The position numbers were made by a program, and so were the translations under genes. Under the pieces are notes generated by a model. The model searched no databases and was not told where the DNA came from. It was given only the letters and a program-made list of their open reading frames with translations. This document shows positions 1-8,807 of a stretch of DNA of 64,000 nt, one piece after another (within the stretch, counting starts at the first letter, position 1; each line of letters begins with the position of its first letter). The DNA comes from Candidatus Rhodoferax mariagerensis (GTDB taxonomy: Bacteria > Pseudomonadota > Gammaproteobacteria > Burkholderiales > Burkholderiaceae_C), in the NCBI GenBank assembly GCA_016719055.1, contig JADKAW010000038.1, positions 62,001 to 126,000 of the forward strand, in the 5' to 3' direction.

Positions 1-940
1 CCTGGCGCGCTGAATCGGCGTTTTGTTTGACCGTGGCACTGAGTTGCTCCATGCTGGCCGCCGTTTCTTCAAGCGAACTGGCCTGGCTCTCGGTGCGTGC
101 CGACAGATCGCTGTCGCCCTGGGCAATTTCAGAGCTGGCAATGGCAATGTTGGCGGCAGAATCCCGCACCTGACTAACCAATTTTTGCAGGGCGGCGTCC
201 ATCTGCATCATCACCCCCATCAGGCTTTCAGGTCCGCCGTTGTTGCTGATGCGGCTGGTCAAGTCGCCTTGGGCGATGGCCGACAGGGCGGCGCGCGCGT
301 CAGCGGGGTCGCCGCCTAATTCCTTGCGCAAGGTGCTTTGCATGCGAATATTCAGGATCAGCGCTACCAGCATGGCTAACACTGCAATCCCAACCGAGAC
401 ACTCATGGACATGGAGGCTGAACTGCTGGCCTGCCGGTGCGCCTCAAGTGCGCTCTTGCTGGCGGCTTCACCCTGTTTTAACAGCTCCGCCTTGAGTTGC
501 CGCCAGGCGGGAGTTTCCTCGGCGTTGATTACCGCGATCGCATCGCCGTTGGCAGCCACCAGCGCCAGCACTTTGTCTTGGGCTTTGGCCTGTTGGCTGC
601 GCAGTGGTGGCAACTTTTCAAGCGCATTTTCAAAGTCGCTGCCTTTGGCGCTCTGCTGCGTGAGATTGAACGCCTTGTCGTAGTCGGCCTGTGCCGCCTT
701 CAGGTTGTCGTAAGCCTTGGGATTTTTGGGGTCCAGCAGGATGTTGCGCATGGCTTGCCCCATTTGCAAACCCTGGGCATACATGTCAGAGAGCCCACGT
801 TCCACCGCCTGATCGACACCAATGTAATGGTCAAACTGCCGCTGACTTTGCATCAGCGCTGCGATGCTGCTGATCAAACCAATCACAAACAAAATCGCTG
901 GCACGGCTGCAAATGCGGTGATCTTGGTACCGAACTTCAT
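1..940 (-). CDS. methyl-accepting chemotaxis protein, 3' end cut by window edge
   Basis: Inner-membrane chemoreceptor that would pass ligand binding to CheA/CheW. Reading back from the ATG at 938-940, the protein has an N-terminal membrane segment (TAFAAVPAILFVIG), a periplasmic helical domain of the four-helix-bundle type, a second membrane segment (SVGIAVLAMLVALI), a HAMP-like stretch (AIAQGDLTSRI) and the start of the methylated signalling helix (DLSARTESQASSLEETAAS). The conserved hairpin tip and the C-terminus lie beyond the left edge. A GGAG sits about nine bases before the start. It lies 107 bp downstream of a second receptor on the same strand that shares the signalling-helix sequence, so the pair probably arose by duplication. 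The ligand cannot be predicted. Confidence 0.9.
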   Translation of the reverse strand, partial: MKFGTKITAFAAVPAILFVIGLISSIAALMQSQRQFDHYIGVDQAVERGLSDMYAQGLQMGQAMRNILLDPKNPKAYDNLKAAQADYDKAFNLTQQSAKGSDFENALEKLPPLRSQQAKAQDKVLALVAANGDAIAVINAEETPAWRQLKAELLKQGEAASKSALEAHRQASSSASMSMSVSVGIAVLAMLVALILNIRMQSTLRKELGGDPADARAALSAIAQGDLTSRISNNGGPESLMGVMMQMDAALQKLVSQVRDSAANIAIASSEIAQGDSDLSARTESQASSLEETAASMEQLSATVKQNADSARQ

Positions 941-1047
941 GGTCTGACTCCAATCAAGGTTTCAAAATTTTACGCTTGGCCGCTCCGTTGATCCATGTCA
1001 AACGTTGCCGTGGCTTCATTGGCCCAGCTGAACTGCGCGGTAGGGGG

Positions 1048-2790
1048 TTAAAAGGTTTCCCAATCGGCGTCGCTGGTGGCATTGCTGGTGAGGGTTTTGG
1101 CAGGTGCTGGTGTAGCAGATGGGCTGCGGGTTGCCGTGCCTTTGGTCGCGCCAACCGTGCGTCGGTCCGAGCCTTTGAAATTCGCCACCTTGGGCGCTAG
1201 TGACCGCACCTTGGCCGTTGGCAGGCGGGGCAGTCCAACGCTGTCTTCAGCACCCAGCTTGAACACGGCCACGGTTTGCACCAGGTCTTGTGCCTGAGAT
1301 TTCAGGCTATTGGCGGCGGCTGCCATTTCCTCAACCAGTGCCGCGTTTTGCTGGGTGACCTGGTCCATCTGGGTAATGGCCTCACCGACCTGTGACACAC
1401 CCAGGCTTTGCTCTTCGCTGGCGTTGCTGATCTGGCCCATGATGTCAGTGACCTGGCGGATGGAGCTGACCACATCGTTCATGGTGGTGCCGGCCTGGTC
1501 CACCAGCGAGGTGCCTTGTGCGACCCGCTCCACGCTGGCGCTGATAAGCACCTTGATTTCTTTGGCGGCTTCCGCCGAGCGCCCAGCCAGCGCGCGCACT
1601 TCGCTGGCCACCACCGCAAAACCACGCCCCTGCTCGCCCGCACGAGCCGCTTCTACCGCTGCGTTGAGCGCCAGGATGTTGGTCTGAAAAGCGATGCCGT
1701 CAATCACTTGAATAATGTCGGATATCTTGCGTGAGGCCTCGTTGATGCCTTTCATGGTGTCGACCACCTGCGCCACCACTTCGCCACCTTGGACTGCCAC
1801 CGTACTGGCGCTCATGGCCAGCTGGTTGGCCTGACGGGCCGAGTCGGCGTTTTGTTTGACCGTGGCGCTGAGCTGTTCCATGCTGGCAGCGGTTTGCTCA
1901 AGCGCACTGGCCTGGTTTTCGGTGCGTGCACTCAGATCCTGATTGCCTTGGGCAATCTCGGCGCTGGCCGTGGCCACCGATTCCGAACCCTGACGAACAT
2001 GGCGCACCACACCTGACAGGCTGGTCTGCATGTGGGTCACGGCGCGCATCAGTGCAGAAATTTCATCGCTGCCCGCGGCGTCCACCGGTTGCGCCAAATC
2101 ACCTTGGGCGACGGCTTCAGTGACATCCACAGCGCGGCGCAACGGAGCCGTGATGCCGCGCACCAGTGATACCCCGAACAGGGTTGCAAACAACAGGCCC
2201 AGAACAATTGACACAAGCGAGACGCTTTGAATGGTGTGAAAGCGGCTGCTCGCTGCTGTAAAACTGGCCTTCGCCTCGTCAAGGTTAAATTTGAGCATGA
2301 TGTCGGACTGGTCACGCGCCGCATCAAAGGTCGGGCGGATCTTTTCAACCACCACTTTTTGCGCCTCCTTGTAATCATTGGCCCGCAACGCTGCCAGCGC
2401 AGGTCGCACGCCCTCTTGTTCATAACGGTTGCGTTTTTCTTCATACGTCTTGGCCATTTGTGCTTCATCGGACGGCAACGGGCTGGCCATGTAGTCGGCC
2501 CAGAGCTTTGAAATTTTGGCAATGTTGGCTTCGGCCTCAGTGAGGGTCAGGTTGGTCCGCTCGGGCGTTTGCTCGATCACTGCATTGGCAATCACCAGTC
2601 GGTTGCGAAGTGACAGGTATCTGATTTCGTCGATCAGCTTGATCTGGGACAGAGGCCCTGAGTACATGTCGTCCAGCGCGTCGTCGCTCTTGGTCATGCC
2701 GTAAAGCCCCATGCCACCAATCAGCACCAGCAGCAGCCCCATGACGCCGATCAGGATCGTCAGTCGGGTGGAAATCATCAGTGTTCTCAT
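1048..2790 (-). CDS. methyl-accepting chemotaxis protein with CheR-docking tail
   Basis: Full-length chemoreceptor of 580 residues. I chose the ATG at 2788-2790 because an AAAGGGG sequence precedes it and the protein then begins directly with a membrane segment; the frame is open for 37 more codons upstream. Order: TM1 (about 8-28), four-helix periplasmic sensor (about 30-190), TM2 (about 193-213), HAMP (about 215-270), signalling domain with the hairpin tip around IAFQTNILALNAAVEAARAG. The last residues, DWETF, match the pentapeptide that tethers CheR and CheB in enteric high-abundance receptors, suggesting it is a methylation-competent major receptor. A Pro/Ala/Thr-rich linker precedes the tail. 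The ligand is unknown. Confidence 0.93.
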   Translation of the reverse strand: MRTLMISTRLTILIGVMGLLLVLIGGMGLYGMTKSDDALDDMYSGPLSQIKLIDEIRYLSLRNRLVIANAVIEQTPERTNLTLTEAEANIAKISKLWADYMASPLPSDEAQMAKTYEEKRNRYEQEGVRPALAALRANDYKEAQKVVVEKIRPTFDAARDQSDIMLKFNLDEAKASFTAASSRFHTIQSVSLVSIVLGLLFATLFGVSLVRGITAPLRRAVDVTEAVAQGDLAQPVDAAGSDEISALMRAVTHMQTSLSGVVRHVRQGSESVATASAEIAQGNQDLSARTENQASALEQTAASMEQLSATVKQNADSARQANQLAMSASTVAVQGGEVVAQVVDTMKGINEASRKISDIIQVIDGIAFQTNILALNAAVEAARAGEQGRGFAVVASEVRALAGRSAEAAKEIKVLISASVERVAQGTSLVDQAGTTMNDVVSSIRQVTDIMGQISNASEEQSLGVSQVGEAITQMDQVTQQNAALVEEMAAAANSLKSQAQDLVQTVAVFKLGAEDSVGLPRLPTAKVRSLAPKVANFKGSDRRTVGATKGTATRSPSATPAPAKTLTSNATSDADWETF

Positions 2791-3146
2791 ATGGTCCCCT
2801 TTGAGTTGGCAACTGCTGATCATAAGGCGGTAGTCCACCCATGCTGTTGCCAGGCGGCAGCGGTGCTGCAGGTTTGATACACTGAAAACATGTTTATTCA
2901 CCGCATCAGCATCACAGGTAGCAGCGACCGGGGAGCCTGGCCCTGGCGTACATTGCCTGCCTTGCCTGCGTGCACTTGCCTGCCCATTGCCTGATCACCG
3001 GTGATCGTGCGCAGACAAGACAGCTGCGCTGCGCGACCAAGTGACACGGAAACTGCATCCGCCTTGTTGAGCGCATTCCCTTTTTTTTCTGCCATGCACA
3101 CAGCGATGGCGGTTGAAAACCCATAGGTTTCCTGTAAGGCGTTATT
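2791..3146. promoter_or_regulatory. divergent intergenic region between chemoreceptor and trpE, with palindrome and TTGCCTG repeats
   Basis: This 356-base gap must hold promoters for both the minus-strand receptor and the plus-strand trpE. It contains a perfect 14-base palindrome, GATCACCGGTGATC, at 2993-3006, immediately after four copies of TTGCCTG starting at 2953, 2962, 2976 and 2987. The palindrome could be an operator, but no regulator is identified. I looked for a leader peptide with tandem Trp codons upstream of trpE and found none, so classical attenuation is not evident. Confidence 0.4.
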
Positions 3147-4688
3147 GTGATGACTGAATCCGATTTTTTATCTCTTCAAGCCCAGGGCTATAACCGCATT
3201 CCCTTGCTAGCCCAGGTTTTTGCGGATCTTGAGACCCCTCTTTCCTTGTATTTGAAGCTGGCACGCGACCCAGGCCAAGCCGAACCGGCGCCCTGCAGTT
3301 TTTTGCTCGAGTCGGTGGTGGGCGGCGAGCGTTTTGGTCGCTACAGCTTTATCGGTCTGCCAGCACGCACGCTGTTGCGCGCCAGCGGCTTTGGCAGCCA
3401 TGCGTGCACCGAGGTTGTGACAGACGGCGCGGTGGTAGAAACCTCCAGACAAAACCCCTTGGACTTTATTGCCAGCTACCAGCAGCGTTTCAAAGTGGCG
3501 CTGCAGCCCGGCATGCCACGTTTTTGCGGCGGGCTGGCGGGGTATTTTGGTTATGACGCGGTGCGCTATATCGAAAAAAAGCTTGAGGCCACCTGCCCGC
3601 CCGATGAAATCGGCACGCCTGACATCTTGCTGCTGCAATGCGAGGAGCTGGCTGTGATTGACAACCTGTCTGGCAAACTGCACCTGATGGTCTATGTAGA
3701 CCCTGGCCAGCCCGACGCTTTGGCACACGGCAACGCACGGCTGGTGGCGCTCAAGGCCCGACTGGCGCAAGCAGTCAGTGCACCAACTGTCCGACCCAGC
3801 GCTGACCATACGGTGCAGCGCGACTTTGCCAAGGCCGACTATCTGACGGCGGTGGAGCGTGCCAAAGCGCTGATTGCCGGGGGCGACTTCATGCAGGTGC
3901 AGGTGGGCCAGCGCATCAAAAAGCGCTACACCCAGTCGCCGCTGAGCCTGTACCGGGCGCTGCGTTCGCTCAACCCCAGCCCCTACATGTACTACTACAA
4001 CTTCAGCGGTGCCACGGCAGACGGCGCTGACTTTCATGTGGTGGGTGCCAGCCCCGAAATACTGGTGCGCCAGGAGCAGGTGGTGCAAGACGGCCAGACG
4101 GCACAAAAGATCACGATCCGCCCGCTGGCTGGCACCCGCCCGCGCGGAGCCACGCCAGAACTGGACAAAGCCGCTGAAATCGAGCTGATCAACGACCCCA
4201 AGGAACGCGCCGAACACGTCATGCTGATTGACCTGGCGCGCAACGACATCGGCCGCATCGCGCAGATTGGCAGCGTCCGGGTCACCGACGCTTTTTGTGT
4301 GGAACGCTACAGTCATGTGATGCACATCGTGAGCAACGTGGAGGGTCTGTTGCAGAGCGGCATGACCAGCATGGACGTGCTCAGAGCCACTTTTCCGGCC
4401 GGCACGCTCACCGGGGCACCCAAGGTGCATGCCATGGAGCTGATCGACCAGCTCGAACCGGTCAAACGCGGCATTTATGGCGGTGCCTGCGGCTACCTGA
4501 GCTACGCCGGCGACATGGACGTGGCCATTGCCATCCGCACCGGCATCATCAAGGACCAAATGCTGTACGTGCAAGCTGCAGCGGGGGTGGTGGCCGACAG
4601 CGTGCCCGAGCTGGAATGGAAAGAAACCGAGGCCAAGGCGCGGGCGCTGTTGCGTGCGGCCGAGCTGGTGGAAGAGGGGCTGGAATGA
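3147..4688 (+). CDS. trpE: anthranilate synthase component I
   Basis: Catalytic subunit that converts chorismate plus ammonia to anthranilate, the first step of tryptophan synthesis; it pairs with TrpG. 513 residues, a usual length. The feedback tryptophan site motif LLES is seen near residue 54 (FLLESVVGGERFGRYSF). The chorismate-binding core shows GTLTGAPK, ERAEHVMLIDLARND and the C-terminal AGVVADS motif. The start is ambiguous between GTG 3147 and ATG 3150: an AAGG at 3136-3139 has seven-base spacing to the GTG, and related proteins, as I recall them, begin MITE-like, which favours the GTG. First gene of the trp cluster, with trpG 79 bp downstream. Confidence 0.97.
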   Translation: MMTESDFLSLQAQGYNRIPLLAQVFADLETPLSLYLKLARDPGQAEPAPCSFLLESVVGGERFGRYSFIGLPARTLLRASGFGSHACTEVVTDGAVVETSRQNPLDFIASYQQRFKVALQPGMPRFCGGLAGYFGYDAVRYIEKKLEATCPPDEIGTPDILLLQCEELAVIDNLSGKLHLMVYVDPGQPDALAHGNARLVALKARLAQAVSAPTVRPSADHTVQRDFAKADYLTAVERAKALIAGGDFMQVQVGQRIKKRYTQSPLSLYRALRSLNPSPYMYYYNFSGATADGADFHVVGASPEILVRQEQVVQDGQTAQKITIRPLAGTRPRGATPELDKAAEIELINDPKERAEHVMLIDLARNDIGRIAQIGSVRVTDAFCVERYSHVMHIVSNVEGLLQSGMTSMDVLRATFPAGTLTGAPKVHAMELIDQLEPVKRGIYGGACGYLSYAGDMDVAIAIRTGIIKDQMLYVQAAAGVVADSVPELEWKETEAKARALLRAAELVEEGLE

Positions 4689-4767
4689 AGGCCGCCACCT
4701 CTGCTCCAGACGCGAAAATTCTTTCTCAACACCCTGCGGCACACCTGGTGTCCGACTTGGAGGCCGC

Positions 4768-5358
4768 ATGAAATTGCTGATGATCGACAACTACGACAGC
4801 TTTACCTACAACATCGTCCAGTACCTGGGCGAACTCGGGGCCGAGGTGATGGTGGTGCGCAACGATGAAATCACCTTGGAGCAGATTGACGCCCTGCAGG
4901 TTGCGGGCCAGCTCGACCGGCTGGTGATCTCGCCCGGCCCTTGTTCACCGGCCGAGGCCGGCATCTCGGTCGCAGCTGTTGCGCACTTTGCCGGCAAGCT
5001 GCCGATTTTGGGCGTGTGCCTGGGGCACCAGGCCATTGGCGCAGCGTTTGGCGGCAAGATCATCCGCGCCCAGCAACTGATGCATGGCAAAACCAGCGTG
5101 ATGACGACCATGCAGGAAGGTGTGTTTGCCGGGCTACCGGCGCAGTTCACCGTCAATCGCTACCATTCGCTGGCGATCGAGCGTGCCAGCTGCCCGGCCT
5201 GTTTGAGGGTGACCGCCTGGACCGACGACGGCGAGATCATGGGCGTCAAACACACCAGCCTGGACATCGAAGGCGTGCAGTTTCACCCCGAAAGCATCCT
5301 GACCGAGCACGGGCATGCGATGCTCAAAAACTTCTTGCTGCCCCGTCAGCCTGCCTGA
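4768..5358 (+). CDS. trpG: anthranilate synthase component II, glutamine amidotransferase
   Basis: Glutaminase subunit that supplies ammonia to TrpE. 196 residues, the usual size. The class I amidotransferase triad is visible: nucleophile Cys in GVCLGHQAIG, and His and Glu in FHPES. The N-terminal MIDNYDSFTYN is diagnostic of TrpG/PabA. The start ATG at 4768 is preceded by TTGGAGG at 4758-4763. In many bacteria this subunit also serves 4-amino-4-deoxychorismate synthase; no PabB is visible here. It is followed by an interspersed repeat and a threonine aldolase rather than directly by trpD. Confidence 0.97.
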   Translation: MKLLMIDNYDSFTYNIVQYLGELGAEVMVVRNDEITLEQIDALQVAGQLDRLVISPGPCSPAEAGISVAAVAHFAGKLPILGVCLGHQAIGAAFGGKIIRAQQLMHGKTSVMTTMQEGVFAGLPAQFTVNRYHSLAIERASCPACLRVTAWTDDGEIMGVKHTSLDIEGVQFHPESILTEHGHAMLKNFLLPRQPA

Positions 5359-5360
5359 TC

Positions 5361-5414
5361 GCTATGATATTAATAGCTTTAAGCGCAATATTTATAAGGG
5401 CTAGAGGCCAAAAT
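5361..5414 (+). repeat. interspersed repeat family A, copy 1, forming the aldolase 5' leader
   Basis: AT-richer segment running from GCTATGATATTAATAGC to AAGGGCTAGAGGCCAAAAT. Near-identical ends recur at about ten sites in this window in both orientations. Here the copy fills the whole 54-base gap between trpG and the next gene. Its AGAGG (5403-5407) lies five bases before the aldolase ATG at 5413, so the repeat itself appears to supply the ribosome binding site. Confidence 0.75.
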
Positions 5415-6642
5415 GATGCATAAGACAATCGATCTGAGAAGTGACACCGTGACCCAGCCCACCCCGGCCATGCGCGCCGTGATGGCCGCCGCACCGGTGG
5501 GTGACGATGTGTTTGGCGACGATCCGGGCGTCAACGCCTTGCAAGCCAAGCTTGCCGATCTGCTGGGTTTTGAGGCCGCGCTGTTTGTGCCGACCGGCAC
5601 CCAAAGCAATTTGTGCGGCTTGCTGGCGCATTGCCAGCGTGGCGACGAATACATCGTGGGCCAGATGGCGCACACCTACCGTTGGGAGGGCGGTGGCGCT
5701 GCGGTGCTGGGCAGCGTGCAGCCACAGCCACTGAACCATCAGCCCGACGGCACGTTGGCGCTGGGCGACATTGAAGCGGCCATCAAGCCCGATGACGCCC
5801 ATCACGCCAAAACCCGTCTGCTGACGCTGGAGAACACCTTTGGCGGCAAGCTGCTGCCGTTGGACTATGTGCAACAGGCCACCGACCTGGCTGCGCGGCA
5901 TGGCCTGGGTCGGCATCTGGATGGTGCGCGGCTTTTTAATGCAGCAGTGGCGCAGGCCATGCAGGTGGCTGAAAAAAATATAAAAAATCAGGCTCTAGCC
6001 CAATACCAGAAAGAGCTGCCAGCTACAAATAACATATCGTTGGTGGTGCCTGACAGCGGGATGGCTACCAGCCTCGCCCCACTTCCCTCAGGTCACACGA
6101 TTCATCCGATTGACACGGCAACGCTGCCCAGCCTGGCCCACATCCATGCCCAGGTGCGGCGCATTGCCCAGTGTTTTGACAGCGTCTCGGTCTGCCTGAG
6201 CAAGGGCCTGGGCGCACCAGTCGGCTCGGTGCTGTGTGGCAGCGCAGCGCTGATCAAACGCGCGCACCGCATTCGCAAGATGGCAGGCGGGGGCATGCGC
6301 CAGGCCGGCATTTTGGCGGCGGCTGGCAGTTATGCGCTGGATCACCATGTGGCGCGGCTGGCCGACGACCATGCGCTGGCAACCCGGCTGGCCGCCGGCC
6401 TGCAAGGTTTGCCCGGCGTGTTGGTGGAGGCCGCCCAAACCAACATGGTGTTTGTTGATCTGGAAGGGGCGGCCAAAACCCGCGCTGGCGACTTGTTGCC
6501 CTACCTGAAGGCCCACGGCGTGCTGGCCATTGGCCTGTACCGGCTGCGTTTTGTCACGCATCTTGACGTGGATGCGGCGGGCATCGACCATGCCATCGCG
6601 GTGCTTCGGGCATTTTTTGACGGCAGCGGCGTTGCCGCCTGA
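5413..6642 (+). CDS. ltaE: low-specificity L-threonine aldolase with a 64-residue insertion
   Basis: PLP-dependent enzyme cleaving L-threonine or L-allo-threonine to glycine and acetaldehyde. The start (IDLRSDTVTQPTPAMR), GDDVFGDDP, HLDGARLFNA and PLP-lysine region (SVCLSKGLGAPVGS) are typical of the family. At 409 residues it is long: removing the stretch from EKNIKNQALA to AQVRR leaves 345 residues, the usual length, and joins NAAVAQAMQVA to IAQCFDSVSVC as in relatives. The first third of that insertion is repeat family A DNA read in frame (5971-6037). The insertion lies about 20 residues before the catalytic lysine on the enzyme surface or domain junction, so activity is plausible but not assured. 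It sits inside the trp cluster with no obvious functional link to it. Confidence 0.92.
   Translation: MMHKTIDLRSDTVTQPTPAMRAVMAAAPVGDDVFGDDPGVNALQAKLADLLGFEAALFVPTGTQSNLCGLLAHCQRGDEYIVGQMAHTYRWEGGGAAVLGSVQPQPLNHQPDGTLALGDIEAAIKPDDAHHAKTRLLTLENTFGGKLLPLDYVQQATDLAARHGLGRHLDGARLFNAAVAQAMQVAEKNIKNQALAQYQKELPATNNISLVVPDSGMATSLAPLPSGHTIHPIDTATLPSLAHIHAQVRRIAQCFDSVSVCLSKGLGAPVGSVLCGSAALIKRAHRIRKMAGGGMRQAGILAAAGSYALDHHVARLADDHALATRLAAGLQGLPGVLVEAAQTNMVFVDLEGAAKTRAGDLLPYLKAHGVLAIGLYRLRFVTHLDVDAAGIDHAIAVLRAFFDGSGVAA
5971..6037 (-). repeat. interspersed repeat family A, copy 2, in frame inside ltaE
   Basis: The reverse complement contains TTATTTGTAGCTGGCAGCTC and GGGCTAGAGCCTGATTTT, matching the repeat seen in intergenic positions elsewhere. 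It is read through without a stop and encodes about 22 residues (including NQALAQYQKELPATNN). The remainder of the insertion, to about 6165, is GC-richer and is not recognisably family A. Confidence 0.75.
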
Positions 6643-6701
6643 GCTCGGGCCAATCAAAGTCACCCTCAAGGCAACATCAAAGCGATACCAGGGCTCATAA
6701 C

Positions 6702-7370
6702 ATGTTGTATGGCATCGACAACCTGGGTCTGTTTGTGGCGGCGGGAATATTGCTGAACCTGACGCCCGGCCCGGATGTGTTGTTCATCGTGACCCATGCG
6801 CTCAAGAGCGGCTGGCGCACCGGCGCGGTGGCGGCCTTGGGCATCACGGCGGGTTGTTTTGTGCACATCGTGGCAGCCGCGCTGGGCGTAAGCGCGCTGA
6901 TGGCGGCGTCGAGTACCGCGTTTGCGGTGCTGAAGTGGCTGGGTGCCGCCTACCTGGTTTATGTCGGCTGGACCATGCTGGGCCTGGGCAAGACCAGAAA
7001 CGCTACTGAATTGGAAGCTGTCAGCGCAGTAGATAAAAGGGCTACAGGCCAAAATCATCATAAAAATGTGTTTGTCAACGGGTTTTGGACCAATGCACTC
7101 AACCCCAAGGTGGCCTTGTTTTTTCTGGCTTTTTTGCCACAGTTCATCACCCCCGCAGCCGAACACAAGACGCTGGCGTTTCTGTTGCTAGGCCTGGTGT
7201 TTAACTTCAACGGCCTGTGGGTGAACCTGGGCTATGCCGCGCTGGCGGCGGCCGTGTCGCGGCGTATTGCAACGTTGCAGCAGGGCATGGCCTGGTTGCA
7301 GCGTGTGGCTGGGGTTTTGTTTATTGGTTTTGGCCTGAAACTGGCGCTGACGGACAATCCGGCGAACTGA
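6702..7370 (+). CDS. LysE/RhtB-family amino-acid exporter with repeat-derived loop
   Basis: Predicted inner-membrane exporter of amino acids. 222 residues versus about 205 for the family. The N-terminal motif LNLTPGPDVLFIVTHAL and the later LNPKVALFFLAFLPQF are LysE signatures, and about six membrane segments can be seen. The extra length lies in the central hydrophilic loop between the third and fourth segments, where ATELEAVSAVDKRATGQNHH is encoded by a family A repeat (7002-7060). The substrate cannot be told from sequence; its place between trpG and trpD would fit export of an aromatic amino acid or threonine, but that is only context. The ATG at 6702 is the first in frame, with no strong Shine-Dalgarno. 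Confidence 0.9.
   Translation: MLYGIDNLGLFVAAGILLNLTPGPDVLFIVTHALKSGWRTGAVAALGITAGCFVHIVAAALGVSALMAASSTAFAVLKWLGAAYLVYVGWTMLGLGKTRNATELEAVSAVDKRATGQNHHKNVFVNGFWTNALNPKVALFFLAFLPQFITPAAEHKTLAFLLLGLVFNFNGLWVNLGYAALAAAVSRRIATLQQGMAWLQRVAGVLFIGFGLKLALTDNPAN
7002..7060 (+). repeat. interspersed repeat family A, copy 3, in frame inside lysE-type gene
   Basis: The DNA runs from GCTACTGAATTGGAAGC to AAAAGGGCTACAGGCCAAAA, the same arrangement as copy 1. Read in frame, it adds about 20 hydrophilic residues to a variable cytoplasmic loop. Codon use (ACT, GAA, TTG, GTA, AAA) departs from the GC-rich flanks. Confidence 0.7.
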
Positions 7371-7404
7371 AATTTACCAAGCCCACCAAGTTCAAAACCC
7401 ATCT

Positions 7405-7560
7405 CACCCAAAGCCTTGGCAACCCCGCCGCCCAACATCATGAAACTTAGCCAAAGACAAGCCCTCACCCCAGCGGGGAGGGAGCAAAACCAGATCACTT
7501 GCCGTATGTCGGCATTTCTCCTTCCCCTTGTGGGGCAAGGCAGGGATGGGGGCTGGATGT
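7405..7560. repeat. GC-rich palindromic intergenic repeat upstream of trpD
   Basis: The 250-base gap between the LysE gene and trpD carries two hairpin-forming segments: CCCCAGCGGGG near 7470 and TTCCCC-TTGT-GGGGCAA near 7525. They resemble CTCACCCC/GGGGAGAGGG-type palindromic repeats common in betaproteobacteria. No open reading frame of interest is seen. Such a hairpin could attenuate readthrough into trpD. Confidence 0.45.
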
Positions 7561-7620
7561 TCTGCACCGGTGTTTCACGTTACCTCGTACTTCATTGAGC
7601 CTTCATACATTGCCACAGCC

Positions 7621-8669
<1,049 letters not shown>

Positions 8670-8673
<4 letters not shown>

Positions 8674-8807
8674 GCCTGCTCAACAGCCCCGAAGCCTGGA
8701 TCGCCATTGGGGTTTCGGTCATGTTCATCGTGGCCGGCTTGGTGATGCACCGCGTGTTTGTCAAAATTCTCAAAAATGGCTCACAAGAGCCGCCCCAAAA
8801 TGACTGA
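8670..8807 (+). CDS. 45-residue single-span membrane protein between trpD and trpC
   Basis: Short open frame beginning MSLLNSPEAWIAIGVSVMFI and ending EPPQND. It has one strong membrane segment (about residues 10-28, WIAIGVSVMFIVAGLVM) followed by a basic stretch (HRVFVKILK), suggesting an inner-membrane protein with a cytoplasmic tail. The start codon overlaps the trpD stop by four bases and its end overlaps trpC by eight bases, a tight arrangement that argues for real, coupled translation. The function is unknown; nothing in the sequence points to a catalytic role. Confidence 0.7.

Noticed and set aside
2791..3146. Possible trp attenuator leader
   Set aside because: No short open frame with clustered Trp codons and no terminator/antiterminator pair could be found upstream of trpE.
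3207..4790. Long open frame of 527 codons on the minus strand opposite trpE
   Set aside because: The composition is His/Gln/Arg rich as expected from the complement of high-GC coding DNA, there are no recognisable domains, and trpE on the other strand is certain.
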